Source: Thermoleophilia bacterium
GTDB taxonomy: Bacteria > Actinomycetota > Thermoleophilia > Gaiellales > Gaiellaceae
NCBI GenBank assembly: GCA_025936995.1
Contig: JAICSH010000016.1
Span: 1-40,816, forward strand
DNA length: 40,816 nt
Reading direction: 5' to 3'
Positions 23,098 to 30,622 of the stretch are shown one piece after another. The notes below the pieces were generated by a model. That model saw only the letters and a program-made list of their open reading frames with translations, ran no database searches and had not been told where the DNA came from. The translations under genes and the position numbers were made by a program. Positions within the stretch are counted from its first letter, which is position 1. Each line of letters begins with the position of its first letter.

Positions 23098-24197
23098 CGG
23101 CGGATCTCGTTGTAGAGGCTGTCGCGCTGCACGGGGATCCGGCCCGCGTCGCGGACGAAGCGGACGAGCTCGGCGACCTTCTGCTCCGTCCCGGCGCTGG
23201 CGCCCGCGGCCTGGAAGATCTTCTCCCGCACGACCGTGCCCTGGACGTCGTCGGCGCCGAAGTGGAGCGCGACCTGGGCGAGCGGGAGGCCCATCATGAT
23301 CCAGTAGGCCTTCACGTGCGGGATGTTGTCGAGCAGCAGCCGCGCGACCGCGATCACCTTCAGGTCGTCCGCCCCCGTGGTGAAGCGGAAGCCGCGTCGC
23401 TCGAAGACGGTGTTCTCCGGATGGAACGCGAGCGGGATGAAGGAGAGGAAGCCACTGGTGCGGTCCTGCTGGTCCCGCAGCCGCAGCATGTGGTCGACGC
23501 GCTCCTCGTACGTCTCGACGTGGCCGTAGAGCATCGTGCACTGCGTCGTGATCCCGAGCCGGTGGGCGATGTCGTGGACGTCGAACCACTCGTCGGGATG
23601 CTCCTTGCCCGGCGCGATGAGCGCGCGCACGCGGTCGGCGAAGATCTCGGCGCCGCCGCCGGGCATCGAGTCGAGGCCGGAGTCCCTCAGCGTGCGCAGG
23701 ACCTCCTCGTGCGAGCAGCCCTCGAGCCGCGACATGTGGTGGATCTCGGAGGCCGTGTAGAACTTGAGGTGGACGTCCGGCAGCGCCTCCTTCAGCTTGC
23801 GCAGGAGGCCGGCGTAGTACTCGAGGTCGACGTGCGGGTTCTCGCCGTTGACCGTGTGGATCTCCGTGAAGCCGAGCAGCTCGTGCTGCCGGACGGCGTC
23901 CTCGACGAACTCGTCGGCAGTCAGCGTGAACGCGTCTTCCTGCTTCCGGGTCTTCGCAAAGGCGCAGAACTTGCACTTCACCCGGCAGACGTTCGTCTGG
24001 TACAGGTTGATGTTCTGGACGAAGAAGACCTCGTCGCCGCCGCCACGCTGCCGGCGCGCGAGGTCGGCGAGGTCGCCGAGCGCGAGAAGGTCGTCGGTCT
24101 CCATCAGCGCGACGCCGTCGTCGAAGTCGAGCCGCTCGCCGGCGAGAATCTTCTCGCGGATCGGGGCGAGCGTGTCGAGGGTGTCCAGAACGGCCAC
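23091..24197 (-). CDS. mqnE: Aminofutalosine synthase
   Basis: 368 residues, radical SAM enzyme that joins the MqnA product with a SAM-derived adenosyl radical to give 6-amino-6-deoxyfutalosine. Cluster motif C71-RVK-C75-KF-C78. Further features: VFFVQNINLYQTNVC, TADEFVEDAVRQHELLGFTE, IHTVNGENPHVDLEYY, FYTASEIHHMSRLEG, GLDSMPGGGAEIFADRVR, TTQCTMLYGHVETYEERVDH and HVKAYWIMMGLPLAQVALHF. HxxNGENPH separates it from MqnC. The ATG start lies 5 bases past the polyprenyl synthase stop. A cytoplasmic enzyme in one operon with mqnA and mqnC. Confidence 0.96.
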   Translation of the reverse strand: MAVLDTLDTLAPIREKILAGERLDFDDGVALMETDDLLALGDLADLARRQRGGGDEVFFVQNINLYQTNVCRVKCKFCAFAKTRKQEDAFTLTADEFVEDAVRQHELLGFTEIHTVNGENPHVDLEYYAGLLRKLKEALPDVHLKFYTASEIHHMSRLEGCSHEEVLRTLRDSGLDSMPGGGAEIFADRVRALIAPGKEHPDEWFDVHDIAHRLGITTQCTMLYGHVETYEERVDHMLRLRDQQDRTSGFLSFIPLAFHPENTVFERRGFRFTTGADDLKVIAVARLLLDNIPHVKAYWIMMGLPLAQVALHFGADDVQGTVVREKIFQAAGASAGTEQKVAELVRFVRDAGRIPVQRDSLYNEIRRW

Positions 24198-24202
24198 GTG
24201 GC

Positions 24203-25078
24203 CTACCTTTCCCGGTCGACGACTGCGTGAGTCAGGGCCTCGAGCTCGTCTCTGTGCAGCTCGCCGTCGAGCCCTGCCCTGGCGCGCCTAGCGTAGTCGA
24301 GGGCCACGTCGCGAGCTTCGTCGAGGGCGCCCGTCGCGGCCACCCGGACGAGCGCTCCGTCCATCGGCCCGCCGGCGAGCGCCGCCCGGACGACGGCATC
24401 GCGCTGCGCCGCGAGGAGCAGCGGCAGCGTCGGCGTCCCGTCGCGAAGGTCGGTGCCGGCGATCTTGCCCGTCTCGATCGTGGCGCCGGAGCAGTCGAGG
24501 ACGTCGTCCGCGATCTGGAAGGCGATCCCGAGCGCGAGCCCGTACTCGCCGGAGCCGCCGCCCAGCCGGCAAGCCGCCTCGAACAGCTTCCCCGTCTTGA
24601 GCGCGCAGCGCCGGAGATACGCCTCGACCGTCGTCGACGGATCGCGCGTCTGCGTCCGCTGCAGCGCCTCGCCGCGCGCGAGGCAGAGCGTCGTGTCGGC
24701 GAGGATCTCCACGGCCTCGGCGTCCCCGGTGGCGCTCAGCTCGGCGAAGGCGCGCGCGAAGAGGTAGTCGCCGGTGGCCCGCGCGGCGGCCGGGCCGTAG
24801 GTCGACCAGGCGGCTGCCTTGCCGCGGCGAAAATGCGCGCGGTCGATGAGGTCGTCGTGGACGAGCGTCGCCATGTGGACGAGCTCGACTGCGACGCCGG
24901 CCGCGAGCGGCGGTTCCCCTCCGGGCGGCGCCGAGAGGAAGACGAGGGTCGGCCGCAGCCGCTTACCGCCGGCGGCGAGCGCCTCGTTCCCCACGGCCGC
25001 GACGAGCCCGGGATGGGTGGCGACCGTCCGGGCGAGCCGCTCTTCGAGCGCGTCCAGATAGTCGTCGAGGCCCGGCAC
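24203..25078 (-). CDS. Polyprenyl diphosphate synthase
   Basis: 291 residues. It condenses isopentenyl diphosphate units onto an allylic primer to build the long isoprenoid tail. Seen: GGKRLRPTLVFLSA, first aspartate-rich motif VHDDLIDRA (DDLID) and the second one FQIADDVLDCSG (DDVLD), with LKTGKLFEAACRLGG between. The start is placed at the GTG at 25078 (VPGLDDYLDALEERL), with GAGGA about 11 bases upstream; the preceding in-frame codons (VVTATLEDIRS) lack a start codon, so a non-standard start cannot be ruled out. Context with menG and mqn genes indicates that it makes the menaquinone side chain. Confidence 0.9.
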   Translation of the reverse strand: MPGLDDYLDALEERLARTVATHPGLVAAVGNEALAAGGKRLRPTLVFLSAPPGGEPPLAAGVAVELVHMATLVHDDLIDRAHFRRGKAAAWSTYGPAAARATGDYLFARAFAELSATGDAEAVEILADTTLCLARGEALQRTQTRDPSTTVEAYLRRCALKTGKLFEAACRLGGGSGEYGLALGIAFQIADDVLDCSGATIETGKIAGTDLRDGTPTLPLLLAAQRDAVVRAALAGGPMDGALVRVAATGALDEARDVALDYARRARAGLDGELHRDELEALTHAVVDRER

Positions 25079-25107
25079 CGACCGGATGTCCTCGAGCGTG
25101 GCCGTGA

Positions 25108-25794
25108 CTACTTCGCCTCCCCGACATGCAGCGCGACGATGCCCCCGCCGAAGAGCCGGAACTCGACGTCTCCGAAACCGCATGTCGCGAGCAGCTCGGC
25201 GAGCTCCTCGGGGCCGGGGAAGCGGCGAACGCTTGCGGGGAGGTACGTGTACGCGGCGCCGCCGGGGAGGACGCGGCCGAGCAGCGGCACGATGCGGTCG
25301 AACCACAGCCGGTAGAAAGGCGCGAGGAACCCGCGAGGGGTCGTGATCTCGAGGATCCCGAGCCGGCCACCCTGCCGCAGGACGCGACGCAGCTCCCGGA
25401 TCCCGGCCTCGAGATCCTCGACGTTGCGGACGCCGAAGCCGACGACGGCGGAGTCGAAGCTCGCGTCCCCGAACGGGAGCGCGAGCACGTCGGCCTGCAT
25501 CCACTCGACCTCGGGGGCCTTGCGCCGGGCGCGCTCGAGCATCCGCTCGGAGAAGTCGACGCCGACCACGTTGCCGGCGCCCGAACGGCGGGCCGCGACG
25601 GCGAGGTCTCCGGTGCCGCAGCAGGCGTCGAGGACGCGGTCGCCCGGCCGGACCGCTGCGCGGACGGTCGCCCGCCGCCAGCGCTGGTCGAGGCCGGCGG
25701 TCATGACGCGGTTCATCGCGTCGTAGACGGGCGCGATCCGGTCGAACATGCGCCGGACGCCGTCCGCCGGAAGGCGACCCGACTCCACGGTCAC
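25108..25794 (-). CDS. menG: Demethylmenaquinone methyltransferase
   Basis: 228 residues, UbiE/MenG family. It methylates demethylmenaquinone with SAM in the final step of menaquinone synthesis, at the membrane surface. Seen: VRRMFDRIAPVYDAMNRVMT near residues 13-32 (family signature), LDQRWRRATV, SAM motif I VLDACCGTGDLAV, ADVLALPFGDASFDSAVVGF and GVRNVEDLEAGIRELRRVLR, followed by GGRLGILEITTPRGF. The GTG at 25794 overlaps the ubiX stop (GTGA). It is shared with the classical pathway, so it does not itself indicate the futalosine route; the mqn genes do. Confidence 0.94.
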   Translation of the reverse strand: MTVESGRLPADGVRRMFDRIAPVYDAMNRVMTAGLDQRWRRATVRAAVRPGDRVLDACCGTGDLAVAARRSGAGNVVGVDFSERMLERARRKAPEVEWMQADVLALPFGDASFDSAVVGFGVRNVEDLEAGIRELRRVLRQGGRLGILEITTPRGFLAPFYRLWFDRIVPLLGRVLPGGAAYTYLPASVRRFPGPEELAELLATCGFGDVEFRLFGGGIVALHVGEAK

Positions 25795-26381
25795 GACTGT
25801 CCCCAGCGACGTGCAAGCGCATGCTCGAGCCCGAGCAGGTCGAGCGCGCGCGCGACGACGAAGTCCACGAGGTTCTCGACGGTCTCGGCGCCGTGGTAGA
25901 AGCCCGGCGCGAGGAAGAGGATCGTCGCGCCCGCCTCTCGCAGCGTGAGCATGTTGCGGAGATGGATGGCCGAGAGCGGCGTCTCGCGCGGCATGAGCAC
26001 GAGGCGGCGCTCCTCCTTCAGCGCCACGGAGGCGGCCCGGTGGACGAGGTTCGACATCGCGCCGGAGGCGATCGTCCCGACCGTCCCCATCGAGCAGGGG
26101 CAGATCACGTAGGCGTCGACCTTCGCGGAGCCGGAGGCGTAGGGAGCGCTCCAGTCCTCGGGGTCGTAGACGCGCGCCGCGCCGCTCGCGTGCTCGAGGA
26201 GCCGCGCGAGCGTCTCGTCCCGCGGCAGGGCCGGGTCGGCGAAGAGCTCGGTCGCGAGCACCTCGATCCCGGCGCGCGAGGCGCAGATGCCGATCTCACA
26301 GTCGGCGGCTGCGAGCGCCTCGAGCAGCCGAGCGGCGTACGGGGCGCCGGATGCGCCCGTGATCCCGAGGAAGACGTGCAT
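25791..26381 (-). CDS. ubiX: Flavin prenyltransferase UbiX-like
   Basis: 196 residues. UbiX proteins attach a dimethylallyl group to reduced FMN, making the prenylated flavin needed by UbiD decarboxylases. Seen: FLGITGASGAPYAARLLEAL (FMN and phosphate binding), CPCSMGTVGTIASGAMSNLV (dimethylallyl phosphate site), HRAASVALKEERRLVLMPRE and TPLSAIHLRNMLTLREAGA. The ATG starts VFLG after His2. A UbiD-family gene lies 3 kb upstream in the same run, which suggests that both serve one decarboxylation step of menaquinone synthesis in the futalosine pathway. Confidence 0.94.
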   Translation of the reverse strand: MHVFLGITGASGAPYAARLLEALAAADCEIGICASRAGIEVLATELFADPALPRDETLARLLEHASGAARVYDPEDWSAPYASGSAKVDAYVICPCSMGTVGTIASGAMSNLVHRAASVALKEERRLVLMPRETPLSAIHLRNMLTLREAGATILFLAPGFYHGAETVENLVDFVVARALDLLGLEHALARRWGQS

Positions 26382-26406
26382 CTCCCGGGATTGTCGCTGC
26401 TCTCAG

Positions 26407-27252
26407 TTAGTGCGCGCCTTTGGAGGCTTCGAGGAAGACCGCGAGCTGATGTAGGCGTTCGTTGCCGAGGGACGCGAAGTGCGGCATCGGCGAGCCCGGG
26501 TTCACGCACGACGGGCACTGGAGGTGGCGTATCTGGAAGTCGATGCCGAGGTTCCGCGTGCCGATGTCCGTCAGATCCGGCGCGCCGAGGTTCGACCCTC
26601 CCGCGCCTGCGTACGTATGACACGCCGTACACCCGGCCGTGGCGAAGAGCTTCGCCCCGGGGAGGGCGTTCGACGGCAGGTTCTCGACCTGCACCCAGTG
26701 CGGCACGTCGGCGATGACCTCGGACGCGAGCGCCTCGTTGGCCGTCGCTCCCTTCCACGTCAGCACGGCCATCGAGAGGACCGTGAGGACGGCGGCGACC
26801 ATGGCGACGGGGCGGGCCGAGAGGCGGCGCTCACGGCGGCGGTCGAGGAACGGCAGCCCGATGAGCAGGATCAGCGCGATGGTCGGGACGCCGATCGTGC
26901 CGAGGAACACCGACTCCGGCCACTTGAAGATCCGGAGCAGGTAGAAGAGGAAGTAGAAGTACCAGTCCGGCCGCGGCACGAAGCTCGTCGTCCCCGGGTC
27001 GGCCGGCGGGTCGACCTCCGGCCCGAGGAGTCCCTTGTGCGTCGGGTCGTGGCCCGGGCCCCACGCGGACCACTTCCACATCGCGGCGAGCCCGATGATC
27101 ACGCACACGACGACGAGGCTCATGATCGTGTCGTGGAACATCGCGTACGGGTAGAAGGGCTTCCCCCGTGCCTTGACGTCCGCCTTGTAGCGGGCGAACT
27201 GCGCGCGCGCCTCGTCGATGCGGGAGGGCTTCTCCTTCGGGATCGCAGCCAC
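26407..27252 (-). CDS. qcrC: Menaquinol-cytochrome c reductase: subunit IV-cytochrome c fusion
   Basis: 281 residues. The first 170 resemble the C-terminal half of cytochrome b (subunit IV): YPYAMFHDTIMSLVVVCVII as helix E, PDWYFYFLFYLLRIFK with PDWY at 95-98 in place of the quinol-site PEWY, GVPTIALILLIGLPF and VAMVAAVLTVLSMAVL as further helices. After about residue 190 a single-haem cytochrome c domain follows: CTACH at 208-212 and Met256 in GSPMPHFASLG as the likely axial ligand. An extra CPSC pair (246-249) lies between. The arrangement is that of Bacillus QcrC. GTG start at 27252 overlaps the qcrB stop by one base (TAGTG). Confidence 0.9.
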   Translation of the reverse strand: MAAIPKEKPSRIDEARAQFARYKADVKARGKPFYPYAMFHDTIMSLVVVCVIIGLAAMWKWSAWGPGHDPTHKGLLGPEVDPPADPGTTSFVPRPDWYFYFLFYLLRIFKWPESVFLGTIGVPTIALILLIGLPFLDRRRERRLSARPVAMVAAVLTVLSMAVLTWKGATANEALASEVIADVPHWVQVENLPSNALPGAKLFATAGCTACHTYAGAGGSNLGAPDLTDIGTRNLGIDFQIRHLQCPSCVNPGSPMPHFASLGNERLHQLAVFLEASKGAH

Positions 27253-28118
27253 TAGTCGCGGCCTCCCGGCTCGGCCTGCATCGCAGTGCCCCCGGCGGTG
27301 CGCGGCACCGGCCGCGTGAGGCCCGGCCGCGCCGTGACCGGCTCCTCTTCCTCCGGCTCCATCCCCGCCGCCTCCTTCGACCACGGCGGCGACGTGACGC
27401 CGAGGCGGATCACGAGGTAGAGGTGGAGCGTGATCAGCCCGATGATCGCGGCCGGGATGACGAGCATGTGCAGGGAGTAGAAGCGCGTGAGCGTCTCACC
27501 GCCGATCTCCTGGCCGCCGCGTAAGAACTGGGCCAGCCACGGCCCCAGGAACGGCGCCGTCCCGTTGAGGTTGATCCCGACGACGCTCGCCCAGTACGCC
27601 GTCTGGTCCCACGGCAGGAGGTAGCCCGTGAACCCCTCCATCATCCCCATCACGAGGATGAGGACGCCGACGATCCAGTTCAGCTCACGCGGGTACTTGT
27701 AGGCGCCGAACAGGAAGACGCGGCCCATGTGCAGGAACATCAGGATGATGAACACGCTCGCGCCCCACTTGTGCATGCCGCGCACGAGCCAGCCCATGGT
27801 CACGTGGTCGGTGATGTTGACGATCGACTCCCACGCGACCGGCTTGCCCGTCGCCGGGTCGGTCGACGCGGACGGCGTGTAGTACATCGCGAGGATCACG
27901 CCGGTGATCGCCTGCACGAGGAACGCGGTCAGCGCGGCGGAGCCGAGCGTCTGCATCCAGTTGACGTCCGAGGGGACGTTTCGGAAGAGGAAGTAGCGCA
28001 CCCCGCCCACGAGGCCGGACCGCTCCTCGAGCCAGTCGAGGGGATAGTTGACGAGCTCCTCCATCCGCTGGCGGCGGAGCTCGGCCTTCGTCGGCGTCCG
28101 TCTGTACGTCGTGGCCAT
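27252..28118 (-). CDS. qcrB: Menaquinol-cytochrome c reductase cytochrome b6-like subunit
   Basis: 288 residues, with four core membrane helices. Haem-b ligands are visible as H116 and H130 (MHKWGASVFIILMFLHMGRV) and H217 and H232 (LHMLVIPAAIIGLITLHLYL); the 14 and 15 spacing is that of cytochrome b6. GFTGYLLPWDQTAYWA is the conserved helix C-D region. The protein ends after helix D with a charged, disordered tail, so the rest of the cytochrome b is supplied by the next gene. ATG at 28118 overlaps the Rieske stop (ATGA); an upstream in-frame start at 28151 would lie within qcrA. Confidence 0.93.
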   Translation of the reverse strand: MATTYRRTPTKAELRRQRMEELVNYPLDWLEERSGLVGGVRYFLFRNVPSDVNWMQTLGSAALTAFLVQAITGVILAMYYTPSASTDPATGKPVAWESIVNITDHVTMGWLVRGMHKWGASVFIILMFLHMGRVFLFGAYKYPRELNWIVGVLILVMGMMEGFTGYLLPWDQTAYWASVVGINLNGTAPFLGPWLAQFLRGGQEIGGETLTRFYSLHMLVIPAAIIGLITLHLYLVIRLGVTSPPWSKEAAGMEPEEEEPVTARPGLTRPVPRTAGGTAMQAEPGGRD

Positions 28119-29137
28119 CAGTGGTGGGGAGGCTGGAGGGGGTAGAACCACTGCTCCGGCCCGTCGAGATGCTCACCCGGCCCTGCCTCCTTGTACTTGT
28201 AGATCTTGGCCTGGGCGCCGGTGCCGACGACGTGCGACACGGAGTACGTGCTCAGGAGGATGAGGTTGCCGTTGTCGATTTCGAACGCGTACCGGTCGAG
28301 CGCGCGCACCGGCGGTCCGGCGGTGCGGTTGCCCTCGATGTCGTACTGGCCGCCGTGACACGGGCAGCCGTAGCCGGCGGGCACGACCGGGTCGAGCTTG
28401 ACGCGCCCGTTCTTCGTGTGCTCGATGACGGTCGGCTGGCCGAGGATCGCGCCGGTCGGGCCGTTCGCCTGCACCGGGCAGCCGAGGTGGGCGCAGTGGT
28501 TCGAGATGATCGTGAAGCTCGGCACCTGCTTCTTCGTCTTCGGGTCGCTGACCGTCCCGTTGTTGCGGATGAAGGCGGTCCGCCGGCTGACCTCTCCCTC
28601 GATGGGGTCGACGATGAAGGTGGTGACGAACCACTGGCTGAGCGGGAACTTCGAGACGGGTCCGAGGTCGACCTTGTGCTGCTTCTGGCCGAGGAATCCG
28701 GGGAGGACCGCGAAGCCCGCGACCGGCACGGTGATGAGGCCGCCGATCACTCCGCCGAGGCCGAGCGTCGCTCCCTCGAGGAAGCGGCTCCGCGTGACCC
28801 CCGTCTCCGGCACGTGGGGCAGCGCGACTCCCTGCTGGTCCGCGGGAGGAGCGGTCATGCCGTGGCCCGCCTCGCGCATCTGCCGGCGCTCGGGCTCGAC
28901 GACGATCGGCTCGCCACGGAGCTCGGCGGTCGCGTCGCGCGCCCAGAGGAACCCGAAGACGACGGTGATCGCGCCGCCGATCGACGAGATCAGCTCGGGG
29001 TTGATCACGAGGCCGACGAGGACGACGACGATGCCGATCGCGAAGCCGATGGGCCACAGCGTCGGCGGCGGCAGGTGCGCCTCCTCGTGGAGCGACTCGT
29101 GCTCGGTGTCGGTACTCGGGTGCTCCGGCTCCACCAC
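28118..29137 (-). CDS. qcrA: Rieske iron-sulfur subunit of the menaquinol-cytochrome c reductase
   Basis: 339 residues, long for a Rieske protein. Two hydrophobic helices near 28-66 and a third at 122-150 (RSRFLEGATLGLGGVIGGL then ITVPVAGFAVLPGF) resemble the multi-helix anchors of actinobacterial QcrA. The Rieske fold carries C215-AHLG-C220 with H217, and C258-P-C260-H261; C215, H217, C258 and H261 bind the 2Fe-2S cluster, and C220 with C260 form the disulfide. The boxes are 38 residues apart, wider than in classical Rieske proteins. It takes an electron from menaquinol and passes it to the cytochrome c domain. GTG start at 29137; it follows ubiD by 42 bases. Confidence 0.94.
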   Translation of the reverse strand: MVEPEHPSTDTEHESLHEEAHLPPPTLWPIGFAIGIVVVLVGLVINPELISSIGGAITVVFGFLWARDATAELRGEPIVVEPERRQMREAGHGMTAPPADQQGVALPHVPETGVTRSRFLEGATLGLGGVIGGLITVPVAGFAVLPGFLGQKQHKVDLGPVSKFPLSQWFVTTFIVDPIEGEVSRRTAFIRNNGTVSDPKTKKQVPSFTIISNHCAHLGCPVQANGPTGAILGQPTVIEHTKNGRVKLDPVVPAGYGCPCHGGQYDIEGNRTAGPPVRALDRYAFEIDNGNLILLSTYSVSHVVGTGAQAKIYKYKEAGPGEHLDGPEQWFYPLQPPHH

Positions 29138-29179
29138 TGCGAAGTCTTACCGCAAAACAGCCCCGCGGCGGAAGGAGAA

Positions 29180-30616
29180 CTAGCCCAGGCCGTACTCGTC
29201 CCAGCGGCGCGTCACGAGCTCCTTGACCTCCGGGCTCATCTCGATCTCGTCGGGCCACGGACGGGCACCCTCCTCCGGCCACTTCGCGGTCGCGTCGATG
29301 CCGAGCTTGCCGCCGACGAATTGCCGCTCCGGGGCGTGGTCGAGATGGTCGAGCGGGCCCTCCCCCAGGACGACGTCGCGCTTCGGGTCGACGTTCGCGC
29401 CGGCGTAGAAGAGCACCTCCGCGTAGTCGTGGACGTCGACGTGCTCGTCGACTACGACGACGCACTTCGTGAGGCTCAGCATCCCGAGGCCCCAGATCGC
29501 GAACATCACCTTCCGCGCGTGGCCGGGGAACTGCTTGCGGATCGAGACGATGCAGCAGTTGTGGAAGGCGCCGGCGACCGGCAGGTCGTAGTCGACGATC
29601 TCCGGCACCGTCGCGCGTACGGCCGGCAGGAAGATCCGCTCGGTCGCCTTGCCGAGCCAGGCGTCCTCCTGCGGTGGCTTCCCCACGACGATCGAGGGGT
29701 AGATCGCGTCGCGCCGCATCGTCAGCGCCGTGACGTGGAAGACGGGGAACGGCTCGGCGGCCGTGTAGTAGCCGGTGTGGTCGCCGAACGGGCCCTCCTG
29801 CCCGACCTCGTCCTTCTCGATGTAGCCCTCGAGCACGATCTCGGCGCGCGCCGGAACCTCGACGGCGACGCTCACCCCCTTGACGAGCTCGACCGGGTCG
29901 CCGCGGAGGAAGCCCGCGAGCATCAGCTCGTCGACGTGCTTCGGCAGCGGCGCGCTCGCCGAATAGGCCGTGATGGGATCGAGCCCGAGCGCGACCGCGA
30001 CCTCGATGCGGCCGTCGGTCGCGAGGTAGTCGGCGCGGCCGTCCTTGTGGATCTGCCAGTGCATGAACGTCGTGCTCCGGTCGATCACCTGCATCCGGTA
30101 CATGCCGACGTTGCGGCCGCCCGTGTGCGGATCGTGGGTGATCACGGCCGGGAGCGTGATGAACGGCGCCGGATCGCCGGGCCAGCAGCGCTGGATCGGC
30201 AGCAGGCCGAGATCGACGTCGTCGCCACGCAGCACGATCTCCTGGCAGGCGCCCTTGCCGACGGTCTTGGGGCGGGAGTCGGCGATCGACTTGAGCTTCT
30301 GCAGGCCGCGCACCTTCTCCATGAGCCCGCTCGGCGGCTGCATCTCGAGCACGTCGGCCACCCGCTTCGCGACGTCGTCCAGCCGTTCGACGCCGAACGC
30401 GAGGCACATCCGGCGCTCGGTGCCGAATTGGTTGATCAGGAGCGGGCGCTCGGAGCCCTTCGGCCGCTCGAACAGGAGCGCCGGGCCTCCGGCCTTGACG
30501 GTGCGGTCGACGATCTCCGTGATCTCGAGGTCGGGGTCGACCTCGGCCGAGACGCGCGAAAGCTCGCCCTCGCGCTCGAGCAGCGCGATCCAGTCGCGGA
30601 GGTCGCGCACGGCCAT
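29180..30616 (-). CDS. UbiD-family prenyl-FMN decarboxylase
   Basis: 478 residues, the usual length. UbiD enzymes reversibly decarboxylate aromatic or unsaturated acids with prenylated FMN made by UbiX. Seen: MAVRDLRDWIALLEREGELS, ALLFERPKGSERPLLINQFG, GRNVGMYRMQVIDRSTTFMH (prenyl-FMN region), the acidic motif LEGYIEKDEVGQEGPFGDHT with the conserved ExxxEGPFGDHTGYY, and SLTKCVVVVDEHVDVHDYAE. With ubiX and the mqn genes in the same run, decarboxylation of a naphthoate intermediate in futalosine-route menaquinone synthesis is the most likely job. The ATG start follows the cyclase-ATPase by 6 bases. Confidence 0.92.
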   Translation of the reverse strand: MAVRDLRDWIALLEREGELSRVSAEVDPDLEITEIVDRTVKAGGPALLFERPKGSERPLLINQFGTERRMCLAFGVERLDDVAKRVADVLEMQPPSGLMEKVRGLQKLKSIADSRPKTVGKGACQEIVLRGDDVDLGLLPIQRCWPGDPAPFITLPAVITHDPHTGGRNVGMYRMQVIDRSTTFMHWQIHKDGRADYLATDGRIEVAVALGLDPITAYSASAPLPKHVDELMLAGFLRGDPVELVKGVSVAVEVPARAEIVLEGYIEKDEVGQEGPFGDHTGYYTAAEPFPVFHVTALTMRRDAIYPSIVVGKPPQEDAWLGKATERIFLPAVRATVPEIVDYDLPVAGAFHNCCIVSIRKQFPGHARKVMFAIWGLGMLSLTKCVVVVDEHVDVHDYAEVLFYAGANVDPKRDVVLGEGPLDHLDHAPERQFVGGKLGIDATAKWPEEGARPWPDEIEMSPEVKELVTRRWDEYGLG

Positions 30617-30622
30617 GGCGGC

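Noticed and set aside
24203-25822. Polyprenyl synthase starting far upstream at 25822
   Set aside because: That extension runs antisense-free but out of frame through menG, and its residues lack prenyl synthase features; the GTG at 25078 is preferred.
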